Notes: generated from the letters alone by a model not told the origin. A stretch of DNA of 6,112 nt from an uncultured Prevotella sp. (GCA_900546605.1 URDV01000137.1:1-6112); one strand, 5' to 3'. Positions 1 through 6,057 are shown, numbered from the stretch's first letter. A program made the numbers and translations.

Positions 1-40
1 ACTTACCTGTTAACCCGTTAACTTGTCAACTTGTTTACTA
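1..40. repeat. Degenerate 8-bp tandem repeat, about five units
   Basis: Positions 1-40 divide without gaps into five 8-mers: ACTTACCT, GTTAACCC, GTTAACTT, GTCAACTT, GTTTACTA. The consensus is close to GTTAACTT. The repeat is cut by the left edge, so its full length is unknown. It lies upstream of pyrE and is not coding in any convincing way. Its function is not visible; it could be a simple-sequence array from slippage, or protein-binding half sites, since GTTAAC is itself palindromic. Confidence 0.6.
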
Positions 41-62
41 ATTCCGCCAACGCGTAGTTTAC
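31..62 (+). promoter_or_regulatory. Possible pyrE promoter (weak match)
   Basis: TTG at 31-33, a 21-base spacer, and TAGTTTAC at 55-62 resemble the Bacteroidetes TTTG / TAnnTTTG promoter, but the last two bases of the -7 element do not match. If used, transcription would start near position 69 and leave an untranslated leader of about 90 bases. No better candidate was seen between 1 and 157. The -33 half lies inside the 8-bp repeat array. Confidence 0.3.
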
Positions 63-157
63 AATGAAGTCACATCGTTTTTACAATCGATGAAATACTG
101 ACTCACTTGCACCTTTTTTTCAACAAAAGCCTGCACACATCAAAACCTGAAATAATT

Positions 158-790
158 ATGAGTACGCTTGAAAAGATTTTTGCAGAAAAACTGCTCAACG
201 TTAAAGCTATCAAGTTACAACCTGAGCAGCCATTTACTTGGGCCAGCGGTTGGAAATCACCGTTCTATTGTGACAACCGCAAGACATTGGCCTTCCCCGC
301 TTTGCGCAGCTTTGTTAAATTAGAGTTGAGCCGCATTGTTGCCGAAAAGTATCCCGAAGCTGACGCCATAGCTGGTGTGGCTACAGGTGCTATTGCACAG
401 GGTGCTTTAGTGGCCGATGCTTTAGGTCTGCCTTTTGCTTACGTTCGTTCAAAACCCAAAGATCATGGTATGACAAACCTTATTGAAGGCGACTTGCAAA
501 AGGGTATGAAGGTAGTTGTGATTGAAGACCTCATATCAACAGGTGGTAGCAGCTTAAAGGCTGTTGAAGCCTTGCGCCAACATGGTTGCGAGGTGATTGG
601 CATGGTGGCCAGCTACACTTATGGTTTCCCTGTAGCTGAAGAAGCTTTTAAAGCTGCACAGGTTGAACTCACTACGCTCACCAACTACGAAGCTGTAGTT
701 GAAGTGGCTTTGCAAACGGGCTACATTAAGCAAGAGCACGTAGAACTATTGCACCAATGGCGTGCTAACCCAAGCGAATGGGGTAAATAA
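158..790 (+). CDS. pyrE: Orotate phosphoribosyltransferase
   Basis: This gene encodes a 210-residue cytosolic enzyme that joins orotate to PRPP to make orotidine 5'-monophosphate and pyrophosphate, the fifth step of de novo UMP synthesis. The type I phosphoribosyltransferase signature VVVIEDLISTGGS (residues 119-131) binds the PRPP ribose-phosphate. The flexible catalytic loop YVRSKPKDHG (95-104) carries the conserved Lys and His residues. The N-terminal hood segment includes FTWASGWKSPFYCDNRK (26-42), a typical OPRTase orotate-side motif. The length is normal for the short bacterial form. The ATG at 158 was chosen because the protein from there starts with the usual N-terminus; an in-frame TTG at 107 would add 17 residues with no family match. 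There is no Shine-Dalgarno; the start is preceded by A/T-rich sequence, as in Bacteroidetes. It appears monocistronic, with a terminator hairpin 50 bases downstream. Confidence 0.97.
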   Translation: MSTLEKIFAEKLLNVKAIKLQPEQPFTWASGWKSPFYCDNRKTLAFPALRSFVKLELSRIVAEKYPEADAIAGVATGAIAQGALVADALGLPFAYVRSKPKDHGMTNLIEGDLQKGMKVVVIEDLISTGGSSLKAVEALRQHGCEVIGMVASYTYGFPVAEEAFKAAQVELTTLTNYEAVVEVALQTGYIKQEHVELLHQWRANPSEWGK

Positions 791-840
791 CAATTGAGAA
801 AGACAATGATTATCTGTCTTCATTAACCTACTACGGATAC

Positions 841-884
841 AAAAGGTTCTTCATAAGTTTATACTTACGAAGGACCTTTTGCTT
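841..884 (+). terminator. pyrE intrinsic terminator
   Basis: A 12-bp stem (841-852 with 869-880, one G-T pair) is extended inward by a TAAGT/ACTTA stem around a TTAT loop. It ends in TTTT followed by GCTTT, so the T-tract is short and interrupted. A smaller 6-bp hairpin (AAGACA 800-805 with TGTCTT 815-820) comes just after the pyrE stop. The 5' side begins with AAAA, so the structure might also stop transcripts from the minus strand. Confidence 0.75.
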
Positions 885-887
885 TAT

Positions 888-910
888 GGGTGGACTTTTT
901 AGAACCACCC
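888..910. repeat. Small GGGTGG/CCACCC hairpin sharing a 15-mer with the right end
   Basis: GGGTGG (888-893) and CCACCC (905-910) form a perfect 6-bp inverted repeat with an 11-base loop. The right part, TTTTTAGAACCACCC (896-910), recurs exactly at 5993-6007 in the same orientation. It lies between the pyrE terminator and the tRNA-His terminator, where no gene is seen. Function unknown. Confidence 0.45.
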
Positions 911-965
911 TTATAAGGTTTGCCATGATTTTTACTTTGTTATTCTATTCTTCTACAAATAGCAA

Positions 966-1001
966 ACAAAAAAAGAGATTTACCTTTCGATAAACCTCTT
1001 T
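966..1001 (-). terminator. tRNA-His intrinsic terminator
   Basis: Read on the minus strand, an 11-bp stem (1001-991 with 982-972, one G-T pair) with an 8-base loop is followed by a run of T's (plus-strand A's 968-974). It begins 5 bases after the mature 3' end of the tRNA, so the primary transcript is short. Confidence 0.85.
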
Positions 1002-1006
1002 AGCAG

Positions 1007-1081
1007 GGTGCTTAGTGGGATTCGAACCCACGACATTCAGAACCACAATCTGACGCTCTAACCAACTGAACTATAAGCACC
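1007..1081 (-). tRNA. tRNA-His (anticodon GTG)
   Basis: The minus strand folds into a complete cloverleaf. The acceptor stem is GTGCTTA/TAAGCAC. The D arm is GTTC/GAGC. The anticodon stem TCAGA/TCTGA has the loop TTGTGGT, giving anticodon GTG. The variable loop has 5 bases, and the T arm GTGGG/CCCAC has the loop TTCGAAT. The histidine identity pair is present: G-1 is encoded (complement of C1081) opposite C73 (complement of G1007). The 3' CCA is not encoded and must be added by tRNA nucleotidyltransferase. The gene is solitary, with its own promoter and terminator. Confidence 0.97.
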
Positions 1082-1111
1082 ATGTGTATTGCTTTCTCTT
1101 GTAAAGCGATG

Positions 1112-1143
1112 CAAAAGTACTGACTTTTTTTATAACTACCAAA
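1112..1143 (-). promoter_or_regulatory. tRNA-His promoter, Bacteroidetes type
   Basis: On the minus strand, TTTG (complement of 1140-1143), a 20-base spacer, and TACTTTTG (complement of 1112-1119) fully match the TTTG / TAnnTTTG consensus of the Bacteroidetes primary sigma factor. The predicted start near 1105 would leave a 5' leader of about 24 bases for RNase P to remove. It is the best promoter match in the window. Confidence 0.8.
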
Positions 1144-1367
1144 TATTTGGGCTTTTTTTTTCAAAAATACTGTCTTTTGCACAGTTTTTTATCTCTTAAC
1201 CACATCAAGAACTGAAGATAAGTAACATTTTACCTTTTCATTAAGCTACCTATTTCATAGCATTGCAACGAAATGTAGCGTCTTAGATCATTACAGTGCG
1301 AATGCATAGCATGCACTTTTCACAGAGTTAGTATCTTTATGCTATTTTTAAACATTTAGCTTAAAAA
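1144..1367. other. Gene-free interval between divergent promoters
   Basis: No convincing reading frame or structured RNA is seen between the tRNA-His promoter and the promoter of the large secreted-protein gene. The one local structure is a short hairpin at 1295-1317: AGTGC, a GA bulge, then ATGC-ATA-GCAT and GCACT, followed by TTTT (1317-1320). It could be a weak plus-strand terminator or a binding site, but no upstream plus-strand gene requires one. Confidence 0.5.
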
Positions 1368-1368
1368 C

Positions 1369-1399
1369 TTGTTCATTATATATATAAGTGATATATTTG
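1369..1399 (+). promoter_or_regulatory. Promoter of the secreted-protein gene, Bacteroidetes type
   Basis: TTG (1369-1371), a 20-base spacer, and TATATTTG (1392-1399) match the TTTG / TAnnTTTG pattern, with a very A/T-rich spacer. Transcription would start near 1406, giving a leader of about 47 bases before the ATG at 1453. The spacing equals that of the tRNA-His promoter. Confidence 0.7.
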
Positions 1400-1452
1400 C
1401 CATCAACACTACTTACAAATAGTCAACAAACAACTCCTAAAAACATAACTTT

Positions 1453-4400
1453 ATGCGAAACATTTACCAACGACTCAGTAGTTTGTTGCTACTGCTTATG
1501 GCCATATTGGCTCTTCCGCCAACTCTTATGGCACAAATTAACTTTCAGGATAACTTTGACTACCCCACGGGCGACCTTTATAAACAAGGAGGCTGGGTGA
1601 AGTATGCCTCTAACCCCAACAGCCCTATTCAAGTAGTGGACGAAGCACTCTCTTACGAAGGGTATCCTGGTGGTGTAAAGGGCAAGAGTGTACAAGTGGG
1701 TGCTGAAACTTCAGGCCAAGACCTATGGGTGCGCTTCGACCCCAACGACGATGGCGTTAAGAGTGGCAATGTTTATTACTCTGCCTTGATTAAGGTTACG
1801 GCCTTGCCTTCAACCCAAAAAGCTACCGCACAAACCTATGTTATGAGTTTGCTACCACGCACCAAAGCCAGCGTAGTAGCCGATGGCAAGTCGTCAACAG
1901 AGTTGGGCCGACTCTTCATTGTGGCTACTGCTGACGGCAAATATCAATATGGTGTGGACCGTGGTGCAGCAAAGCCCATTATGGCCAATGGTAAATTTGA
2001 GTTGGGTACTACTCAACTCATTGTGGTGAAATATGCCATTGCTACAGATGAAACACCTTATGACATTGCGGCTCTCTATGTAAATCCCACTTCATTTGAT
2101 AAAGAACCCACTACCCCTGATGCTACTACTGACGCAAACACTACGGGGTCAAAACTTGGTTCCTATGGTTTGCAAGGCTTTGAACTACGTCAGGGTGCTA
2201 ATGCCTCATACAAAAATGCAGCCTACATGGTGGGTATGTTACGCATTGCCGACACCTATGCAGGCTTGTTTAGCCAGCAAAGTGGTGGCGGTAGCACTGA
2301 AGACACTACCCCACAAATTACCTACAATGCCAGTGATTTAGACTTAGGTTCTGTACTTAACAACGTTCCTATAAACAAAAGTATCACTCTGAAGGGTAAG
2401 AACCTTAAAAATGATGTAACAGTAAGCATCAGCGGACAAGAGCTAACCACAACGGTGCAAACGCTATCGGCCAACGAACTTATGAGTAGCGAAGGTGCAC
2501 AACTACCCCTAACACTCAATGCGCAAGCTGCTGAAACTGGACAATATTCTGCTACCATCACTCTCACCTTAGCTGATGGGGTAGAACAAAAGTTACAGGT
2601 TAACTGGATGGCAGTAGCTAGCACCAACGTAACAACACTTAGAGCCTTGAGTCTTAAAAATGAAGAGGATTATGGCTCTTATCGCTACACGGGTAAAGCC
2701 ACCATTACCTTCATTGACAAGGCTGCTAACCCACAACTTATTTATGTACAAGATATTACCGCTGGTGGCATTATCAAGGTGAACGAAGACTATGCTGCTT
2801 TGGCAGCCAACCTTAAGGTGGGCGACAAAATTACCAACCTTACGGGTATGGTTGAAAACGGCTATGGCGGTATTACCTACTTTGTGCCCTACGGCCTGCA
2901 AGATGCATGGGGCGAGGTAATATCTTCAAATAATGTGGTAGAACCACAAGTGGTTACGCTGGCTGAACTGAAGGAGAATGCGACAGATTACTTTAACCGC
3001 TTGGTTTGCATTAAAAATGCTACCATCACCTCTACCAACGAAACGTTTGCTGAAGGTATGGCACAACCCACTATTACAGATGGTACTGAAACGGGAAAAT
3101 TGCGCATATTTAAGCAAACCTCGCTCATTGGCACAACCATTCCTACCGAACCAGTACACATTACAGGACTTTCTACTTCAACTGCTGCCATTATCATTGC
3201 ACCTCGCAACGCTGATGATGTGGTAGCAGCCGCTACTCAAGCTCCTGAACTGACGATAACTCCTACACAATTTGAACAAAAAGGTGGCACTGTGGGCAAA
3301 ACTTCAACTTACGCCACTCTGCACATCAGCACCAAGGCTATGCCAGCTACTACCACACTCGAAATTACTGGAGCTGGTAAAAACATGTTCAGCCTTTCAG
3401 CCGAAAGCATTGCTGCTGGTTCAGCTGAAACTGACATTGTTATTAGTTACTCACCTACAGCCATTGGCAAACACTCCGCACGTGTGCTGATTGATTGTCC
3501 TGAAGTTCCCGACCTTTCACAAGGCATTGCCTTGTCGGCTTACGCCATTGATGAACAGAACCCGCCTTTGGTTAAGATAGATGCTGAAAGTATTCCTACC
3601 TTCACAGCCAAAGTGGGCGAAACTCAAGAGTTTAAGGTGAACGTCACTACAGCCCACTTACCCGACTACGTTAAGGCGAAAGTGAGTGAGACGGGGGTAT
3701 TCCGCATTAGCAACAGTTTACTCATGAAGGATGCCGTGACTCCCCTTACCATCACCTTCGCTCCTAAGGAGGCTGGTGACTTTAGCACAAACATTGTGTT
3801 CAGTTCATTGGGCATTGACGATGTAATTATTCCACTTAAAGGACACGCTACCGACAAAACTGTTGAACCTACTAAGGAGGGTGATGATCTGCCCTTGGTT
3901 AGCACTTCGCCCGTAACATTGCTCAACGAGGGCTTCAACTCAGTTGAACGTAACAAACCCTTGAAACTTGAGGGTTGGAAAAACTTAGCACAACAAGGCA
4001 CACGCGCATGGTGGGGATATACATTTGGCAACAACGATGAATCTGTTGGCGAATATGTAGCCAAAGCTACCGCTTATGACTCACAAGTGCTCGAAGGTAA
4101 TGAAACTCCAGTTGAAATGCTGCTTGTTACCCCTGCACTTGACTTTAAGAATGCAGCATCAAAGATTTTCACCTTCCGCGTTCGTGGTGACTATTTGCAG
4201 GATAACCAAACTGATAAGCTTGAATTGGTATATATTGACACAGAGGATGGCAATATGTACATAGCACCTGTTGATGGCTTTACCATGCCTTGCACTAAGG
4301 ATGAAAGCGGTGAATGGTTTGAATACCACATTGACTTAACAGACCAAAACATTGCAGACACCTTCTTTATGGGCTTCCGATTTACCAGTACACGTGGCCG

Positions 4401-4938
4401 CAACAATTCTGCCACTTACTACATTGATGATGTTACATTTGGCCGCACCGACATTCCTGTCATTCGTCCTGACGTAACGGAGTTGGCATTTGTAGCAAGC
4501 CAAGGTAAAGACGAAACATCTGACATTGTGAGCGTAACTACTGAAAACTTAACCGAACCCATTAAACTCACCTTAGGCGGTGCTAACAAGAGCAAGTTTA
4601 CCTTGTCTACACAAGAATTGAATACCGAAGGAGGCAATTTCTTTGTTCAATTCAATTCTGATGACTTAGGTGTTCACGAGGGATATGTAAAACTGGCATC
4701 ACGTGGGGCAGCCGACAAGTATATTGCTCTGACAGTTAACAACACTACCGAAACGGGCATCGGCGCTTTGGGCTCAGCTACAGCAGACTTCACGGTTTAC
4801 ACCACTGCTGGTGTACGCGTGAGCGGTGGTAAAAGCATTACTGCGACCAAGGCTATTGAAGGATTAGCCCCAGGTGTGTATGTAGTACAGAAGTACGAAA
4901 ATGGCCATATTACTTCAAACAAGATTTTGTTGAAGTAA
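1453..4938 (+). CDS. Large modular T9SS-secreted surface/extracellular protein
   Basis: This gene encodes 1161 residues. A Sec signal peptide has Arg2/Arg7 and a hydrophobic core at 9-21, with probable cleavage after Ala27. Residues about 31-275 resemble the LamG-like jelly roll (FDYPTGDL... to ...FELRQG). About 286-388 and 598-800 look like ASH/choice-of-anchor-D-type beta-sandwiches, with DLGSV and ITLKGKNL marks in the first. About 395-592 looks like two OB-fold-type units (YVQDITAGGIIKV; LVCIKNATI). About 820-998 is a MAM-like choice-of-anchor-J domain (LLNEGFN..., ending YYIDDVTFG). About 1003-1097 is a further ASH-like unit. The last 60 residues form a type A T9SS sorting domain (LAPGVYVVQ near 1138-1146, ending NKILLK). 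The protein should therefore cross the outer membrane and be anchored or released. I see no catalytic motif; adhesion or polymer binding is inference. Domain borders are approximate. It is monocistronic, and the ATG is supported by the signal peptide immediately after it. Confidence 0.9.
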   Translation: MRNIYQRLSSLLLLLMAILALPPTLMAQINFQDNFDYPTGDLYKQGGWVKYASNPNSPIQVVDEALSYEGYPGGVKGKSVQVGAETSGQDLWVRFDPNDDGVKSGNVYYSALIKVTALPSTQKATAQTYVMSLLPRTKASVVADGKSSTELGRLFIVATADGKYQYGVDRGAAKPIMANGKFELGTTQLIVVKYAIATDETPYDIAALYVNPTSFDKEPTTPDATTDANTTGSKLGSYGLQGFELRQGANASYKNAAYMVGMLRIADTYAGLFSQQSGGGSTEDTTPQITYNASDLDLGSVLNNVPINKSITLKGKNLKNDVTVSISGQELTTTVQTLSANELMSSEGAQLPLTLNAQAAETGQYSATITLTLADGVEQKLQVNWMAVASTNVTTLRALSLKNEEDYGSYRYTGKATITFIDKAANPQLIYVQDITAGGIIKVNEDYAALAANLKVGDKITNLTGMVENGYGGITYFVPYGLQDAWGEVISSNNVVEPQVVTLAELKENATDYFNRLVCIKNATITSTNETFAEGMAQPTITDGTETGKLRIFKQTSLIGTTIPTEPVHITGLSTSTAAIIIAPRNADDVVAAATQAPELTITPTQFEQKGGTVGKTSTYATLHISTKAMPATTTLEITGAGKNMFSLSAESIAAGSAETDIVISYSPTAIGKHSARVLIDCPEVPDLSQGIALSAYAIDEQNPPLVKIDAESIPTFTAKVGETQEFKVNVTTAHLPDYVKAKVSETGVFRISNSLLMKDAVTPLTITFAPKEAGDFSTNIVFSSLGIDDVIIPLKGHATDKTVEPTKEGDDLPLVSTSPVTLLNEGFNSVERNKPLKLEGWKNLAQQGTRAWWGYTFGNNDESVGEYVAKATAYDSQVLEGNETPVEMLLVTPALDFKNAASKIFTFRVRGDYLQDNQTDKLELVYIDTEDGNMYIAPVDGFTMPCTKDESGEWFEYHIDLTDQNIADTFFMGFRFTSTRGRNNSATYYIDDVTFGRTDIPVIRPDVTELAFVASQGKDETSDIVSVTTENLTEPIKLTLGGANKSKFTLSTQELNTEGGNFFVQFNSDDLGVHEGYVKLASRGAADKYIALTVNNTTETGIGALGSATADFTVYTTAGVRVSGGKSITATKAIEGLAPGVYVVQKYENGHITSNKILLK
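4747..4938 (+). other. T9SS C-terminal sorting domain (within the secreted protein)
   Basis: Residues about 1099-1161 show the pattern of type A sorting domains: a short beta-strand (FTVYTTAGVRV), a spacer, then GLAPGVYVVQ, an NG turn (ENGHITSN) and a basic end (KILLK). In known T9SS cargo this domain is the export signal and is removed by the sortase PorU during attachment to A-LPS. The PNP motif often found at the start of this domain is absent here. No T9SS machinery gene lies in the window. Confidence 0.8.
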
Positions 4939-5010
4939 CCCCATCCTCACTCTTTTGTTAACAACCACTTTCAAAGTTTGGTTACATTCATCTCGTTATG
5001 AATAAATACT

Positions 5011-5063
5011 AAGGGAGAGCTAATTTATTCCTAAATAAGGAATAAGTTAGCTCTCCCTTTTTT
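5011..5063 (+). terminator. Intrinsic terminator of the secreted-protein gene
   Basis: A 21-bp stem (5011-5031 with 5039-5059) with a single T-G wobble and a 7-base loop ends in six T's (5058-5063). It starts 72 bases after the stop codon. It is the strongest terminator in the window and isolates the gene from convergent ndk. Confidence 0.92.
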
Positions 5064-5170
5064 CTAAACGCTGCGTAAAACGTTCATTAGAAGCATTCTT
5101 ACGCCACTCTCTTAAAATAGCTCATTAGCGTTTGTGAACTACGTAAAGATGCATCAGCACGATATATCAT

Positions 5171-5207
5171 TAAGTAGGTGTTCAAAATAATTTTGAACAC
5201 CTACTTA
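5171..5207 (-). terminator. Perfect 17-bp hairpin after ndk, probable transcript end
   Basis: TAAGTAGGTGTTCAAAA (5171-5187) and its exact complement (5191-5207) flank a TAA loop. Read on the minus strand it begins 13 bases after the ndk stop. Neither side has a T-run outside the stem, so it is not a textbook intrinsic terminator. It may terminate by other means, protect the ndk mRNA 3' end, or act as a DNA-binding palindrome. Confidence 0.5.
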
Positions 5208-5220
5208 CTAAAAACAAAGT

Positions 5221-5688
5221 TTAAAACTCGTCAGCTGCATACAAATAAGGGAATGCTGCTTGCTTCCATTCTATTATCTCGTCGTCATTAAAAAAACGTT
5301 TTAACTCAACAGCAGCAGCCTCTTGCGAATCAGATGCGTGCACAATATTCTCTTGAAAGCTCATACAATAACTACCACGAATAGTGCCAGGAGCCGCATT
5401 ACGACCATTAGTAGGCCCTGCTAAAGCACGCACAGCAGCTACAGCATCCACCCCCTTCAAGCACAAAGCTACCACAGGAGCTGCCATCATAGAATCCTTT
5501 ATTTGCTGAAAAAAAGGCTTACTACTTAGGTGCTTATAATGCTCGGTCAGCACATCGTCGGTTAGTTGCATCATCTTCATACCACAAATCTGCAGTCCTT
5601 TCTTTTCAAAAATACTGATAATTTCGCCAGCTAACCCTCGTTGTAACGTACAAGGCTTCAGCAGCACCAATGTCTTTTCTAATGCCAT
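5221..5688 (-). CDS. ndk: Nucleoside diphosphate kinase
   Basis: This gene encodes 155 residues. The enzyme transfers the gamma-phosphate of ATP to NDPs and dNDPs through a phospho-histidine, balancing nucleotide pools in the cytosol. The catalytic His is His117 in NIVHASDS (114-121). Other family residues present are Lys11 (LLKP), Arg87, Thr93, Arg104 and Asn114. KPFFQ (57-61) and APGTIRG (99-105) are typical. KPCTLQRG instead of KPDAVQRG, and the extended C-terminus ending YAADEF, are characteristic of the Bacteroidetes form, slightly longer than the common ~140-residue enzyme. One oddity: residue 106, after TIRG, is Ser (codon AGT), where Asp is the family norm. The ATG at 5688 fits the family start; there is no Shine-Dalgarno. 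The gene stands alone, convergent with the secreted-protein gene. Confidence 0.98.
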   Translation of the reverse strand: MALEKTLVLLKPCTLQRGLAGEIISIFEKKGLQICGMKMMQLTDDVLTEHYKHLSSKPFFQQIKDSMMAAPVVALCLKGVDAVAAVRALAGPTNGRNAAPGTIRGSYCMSFQENIVHASDSQEAAAVELKRFFNDDEIIEWKQAAFPYLYAADEF

Positions 5689-5724
5689 AATTATGTAATT
5701 GTTTTTTGTAAAAATCTTCAGCTA

Positions 5725-5760
5725 CAAAAGTAATTAAAAAATAGCAATAATTGATGCAAA
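5725..5760 (-). promoter_or_regulatory. Probable ndk promoter
   Basis: On the minus strand, TACTTTTG (complement of 5725-5732) matches the TAnnTTTG -7 consensus and is identical to the tRNA-His -7 element. The nearest TTTG (complement of 5757-5760) is 24 bases upstream, longer than the usual 19-21, so the -33 assignment is uncertain. Transcription would start near 5717, giving a leader of about 30 bases. Confidence 0.55.
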
Positions 5761-5800
5761 GGCAAAGACTCTCATCTTCGCTCTAATAAAAACAAAGCTA

Positions 5801-5982
5801 AGTAATGGTAAAAGAATAATTTGAGCAATTTTTACATGTATTTTTTGCCCCTTTTGAAGGCTGAGCGAAGGAGCATAGCGGGCTATGTGACTGAGCGAAG
5901 GTTTCAAAAGCGACAATAAGACATGCTCAATTCATATCATTACTCACTTTAAAAATTGGTCAAATTATTTTTTACCATTACT
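5801..5982. repeat. MITE/REP-like element with long terminal inverted repeats
   Basis: The left arm 5801-5834 and right arm 5950-5982 are inverted copies of each other. They begin AGTAATGGTAAAA and differ by one inserted G (5814) and one substitution, so 32 positions pair. Between them, TTGAGCA (5821-5827) is also complementary to TGCTCAA (5924-5930), CTTTTGAA (5851-5858) to TTCAAAAG (5903-5910), and CATAGC to GCTATG (5874-5887), so the element is nested. No transposase frame lies within it and no clear target-site duplication flanks it (AAAGCTA on the left, AAAGTCA on the right). It sits just upstream of the ndk promoter. A non-autonomous mobile element is the best guess. Confidence 0.55.
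5851..5910. repeat. Core hairpin with two CTGAGCGAAGG direct repeats
   Basis: The centre of the inverted-repeat element carries CTGAGCGAAGG twice (5861-5871 and 5891-5901, period 30). They lie on either side of a small hairpin, CATAGC-GG-GCTATG (5874-5887), and are enclosed by the CTTTTGAA/TTCAAAAG stem. The core is visibly richer in G+C than its A/T-rich arms, as if the element were composite. Confidence 0.6.
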
Positions 5983-5992
5983 AAAGTCAGAA

Positions 5993-6007
5993 TTTTTAGA
6001 ACCACCC
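5993..6007. repeat. Second copy of the 15-mer TTTTTAGAACCACCC
   Basis: This exact repeat of 896-910, in the same orientation, lies 10 bases beyond the inverted-repeat element. Unlike the first copy it has no GGGTGG partner directly in front. A reversed, interrupted relative of the other half (AAGTCCAC-ACCCCC) lies at 6036-6049. No gene is seen between 5983 and 6057. Confidence 0.4.
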
Positions 6008-6057
6008 GAAATTTTTCTATATGTTAGGAAGATGGAAGTCCACACCCCCTTAAACAT

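Noticed and set aside
111..127. Possible pyrE leader attenuator (CTTTT/AAAAG hairpin)
   Set aside because: The stem is only 5 A/T-rich pairs, with no leader peptide, anti-terminator or PyrR-like motif visible.
107..157. In-frame TTG that would extend pyrE by 17 residues
   Set aside because: The added residues match no PyrE N-terminus, and the ATG at 158 gives the standard family start.
888..1001. CRISPR-like or integron-like arrangement from repeated short motifs
   Set aside because: There are no regularly spaced repeats with unique spacers, and the structures are explained by terminators and one small hairpin.
1388..1600. 70-residue plus-strand frame overlapping the start of the secreted-protein gene
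   Set aside because: It begins within the promoter and is out of frame with the signal peptide; it has no family resemblance.
3666..4064. 132-residue minus-strand frame inside the secreted-protein gene
   Set aside because: It lies opposite a continuous, well-supported reading frame and shows no recognisable domain; it is a shadow.
5073..5104. GCGTAA / TTACGC inverted repeat between terminator and ndk hairpin
   Set aside because: Only 6 bp, 20 bases apart, in a short intergenic gap; no stronger than chance.
5734..5916. 60-residue minus-strand frame with a hydrophobic C-terminus
   Set aside because: It starts at TTG inside the inverted-repeat element, runs through its core and left arm, and ends beside the ndk promoter. 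It is best explained as a chance frame through repeat DNA.
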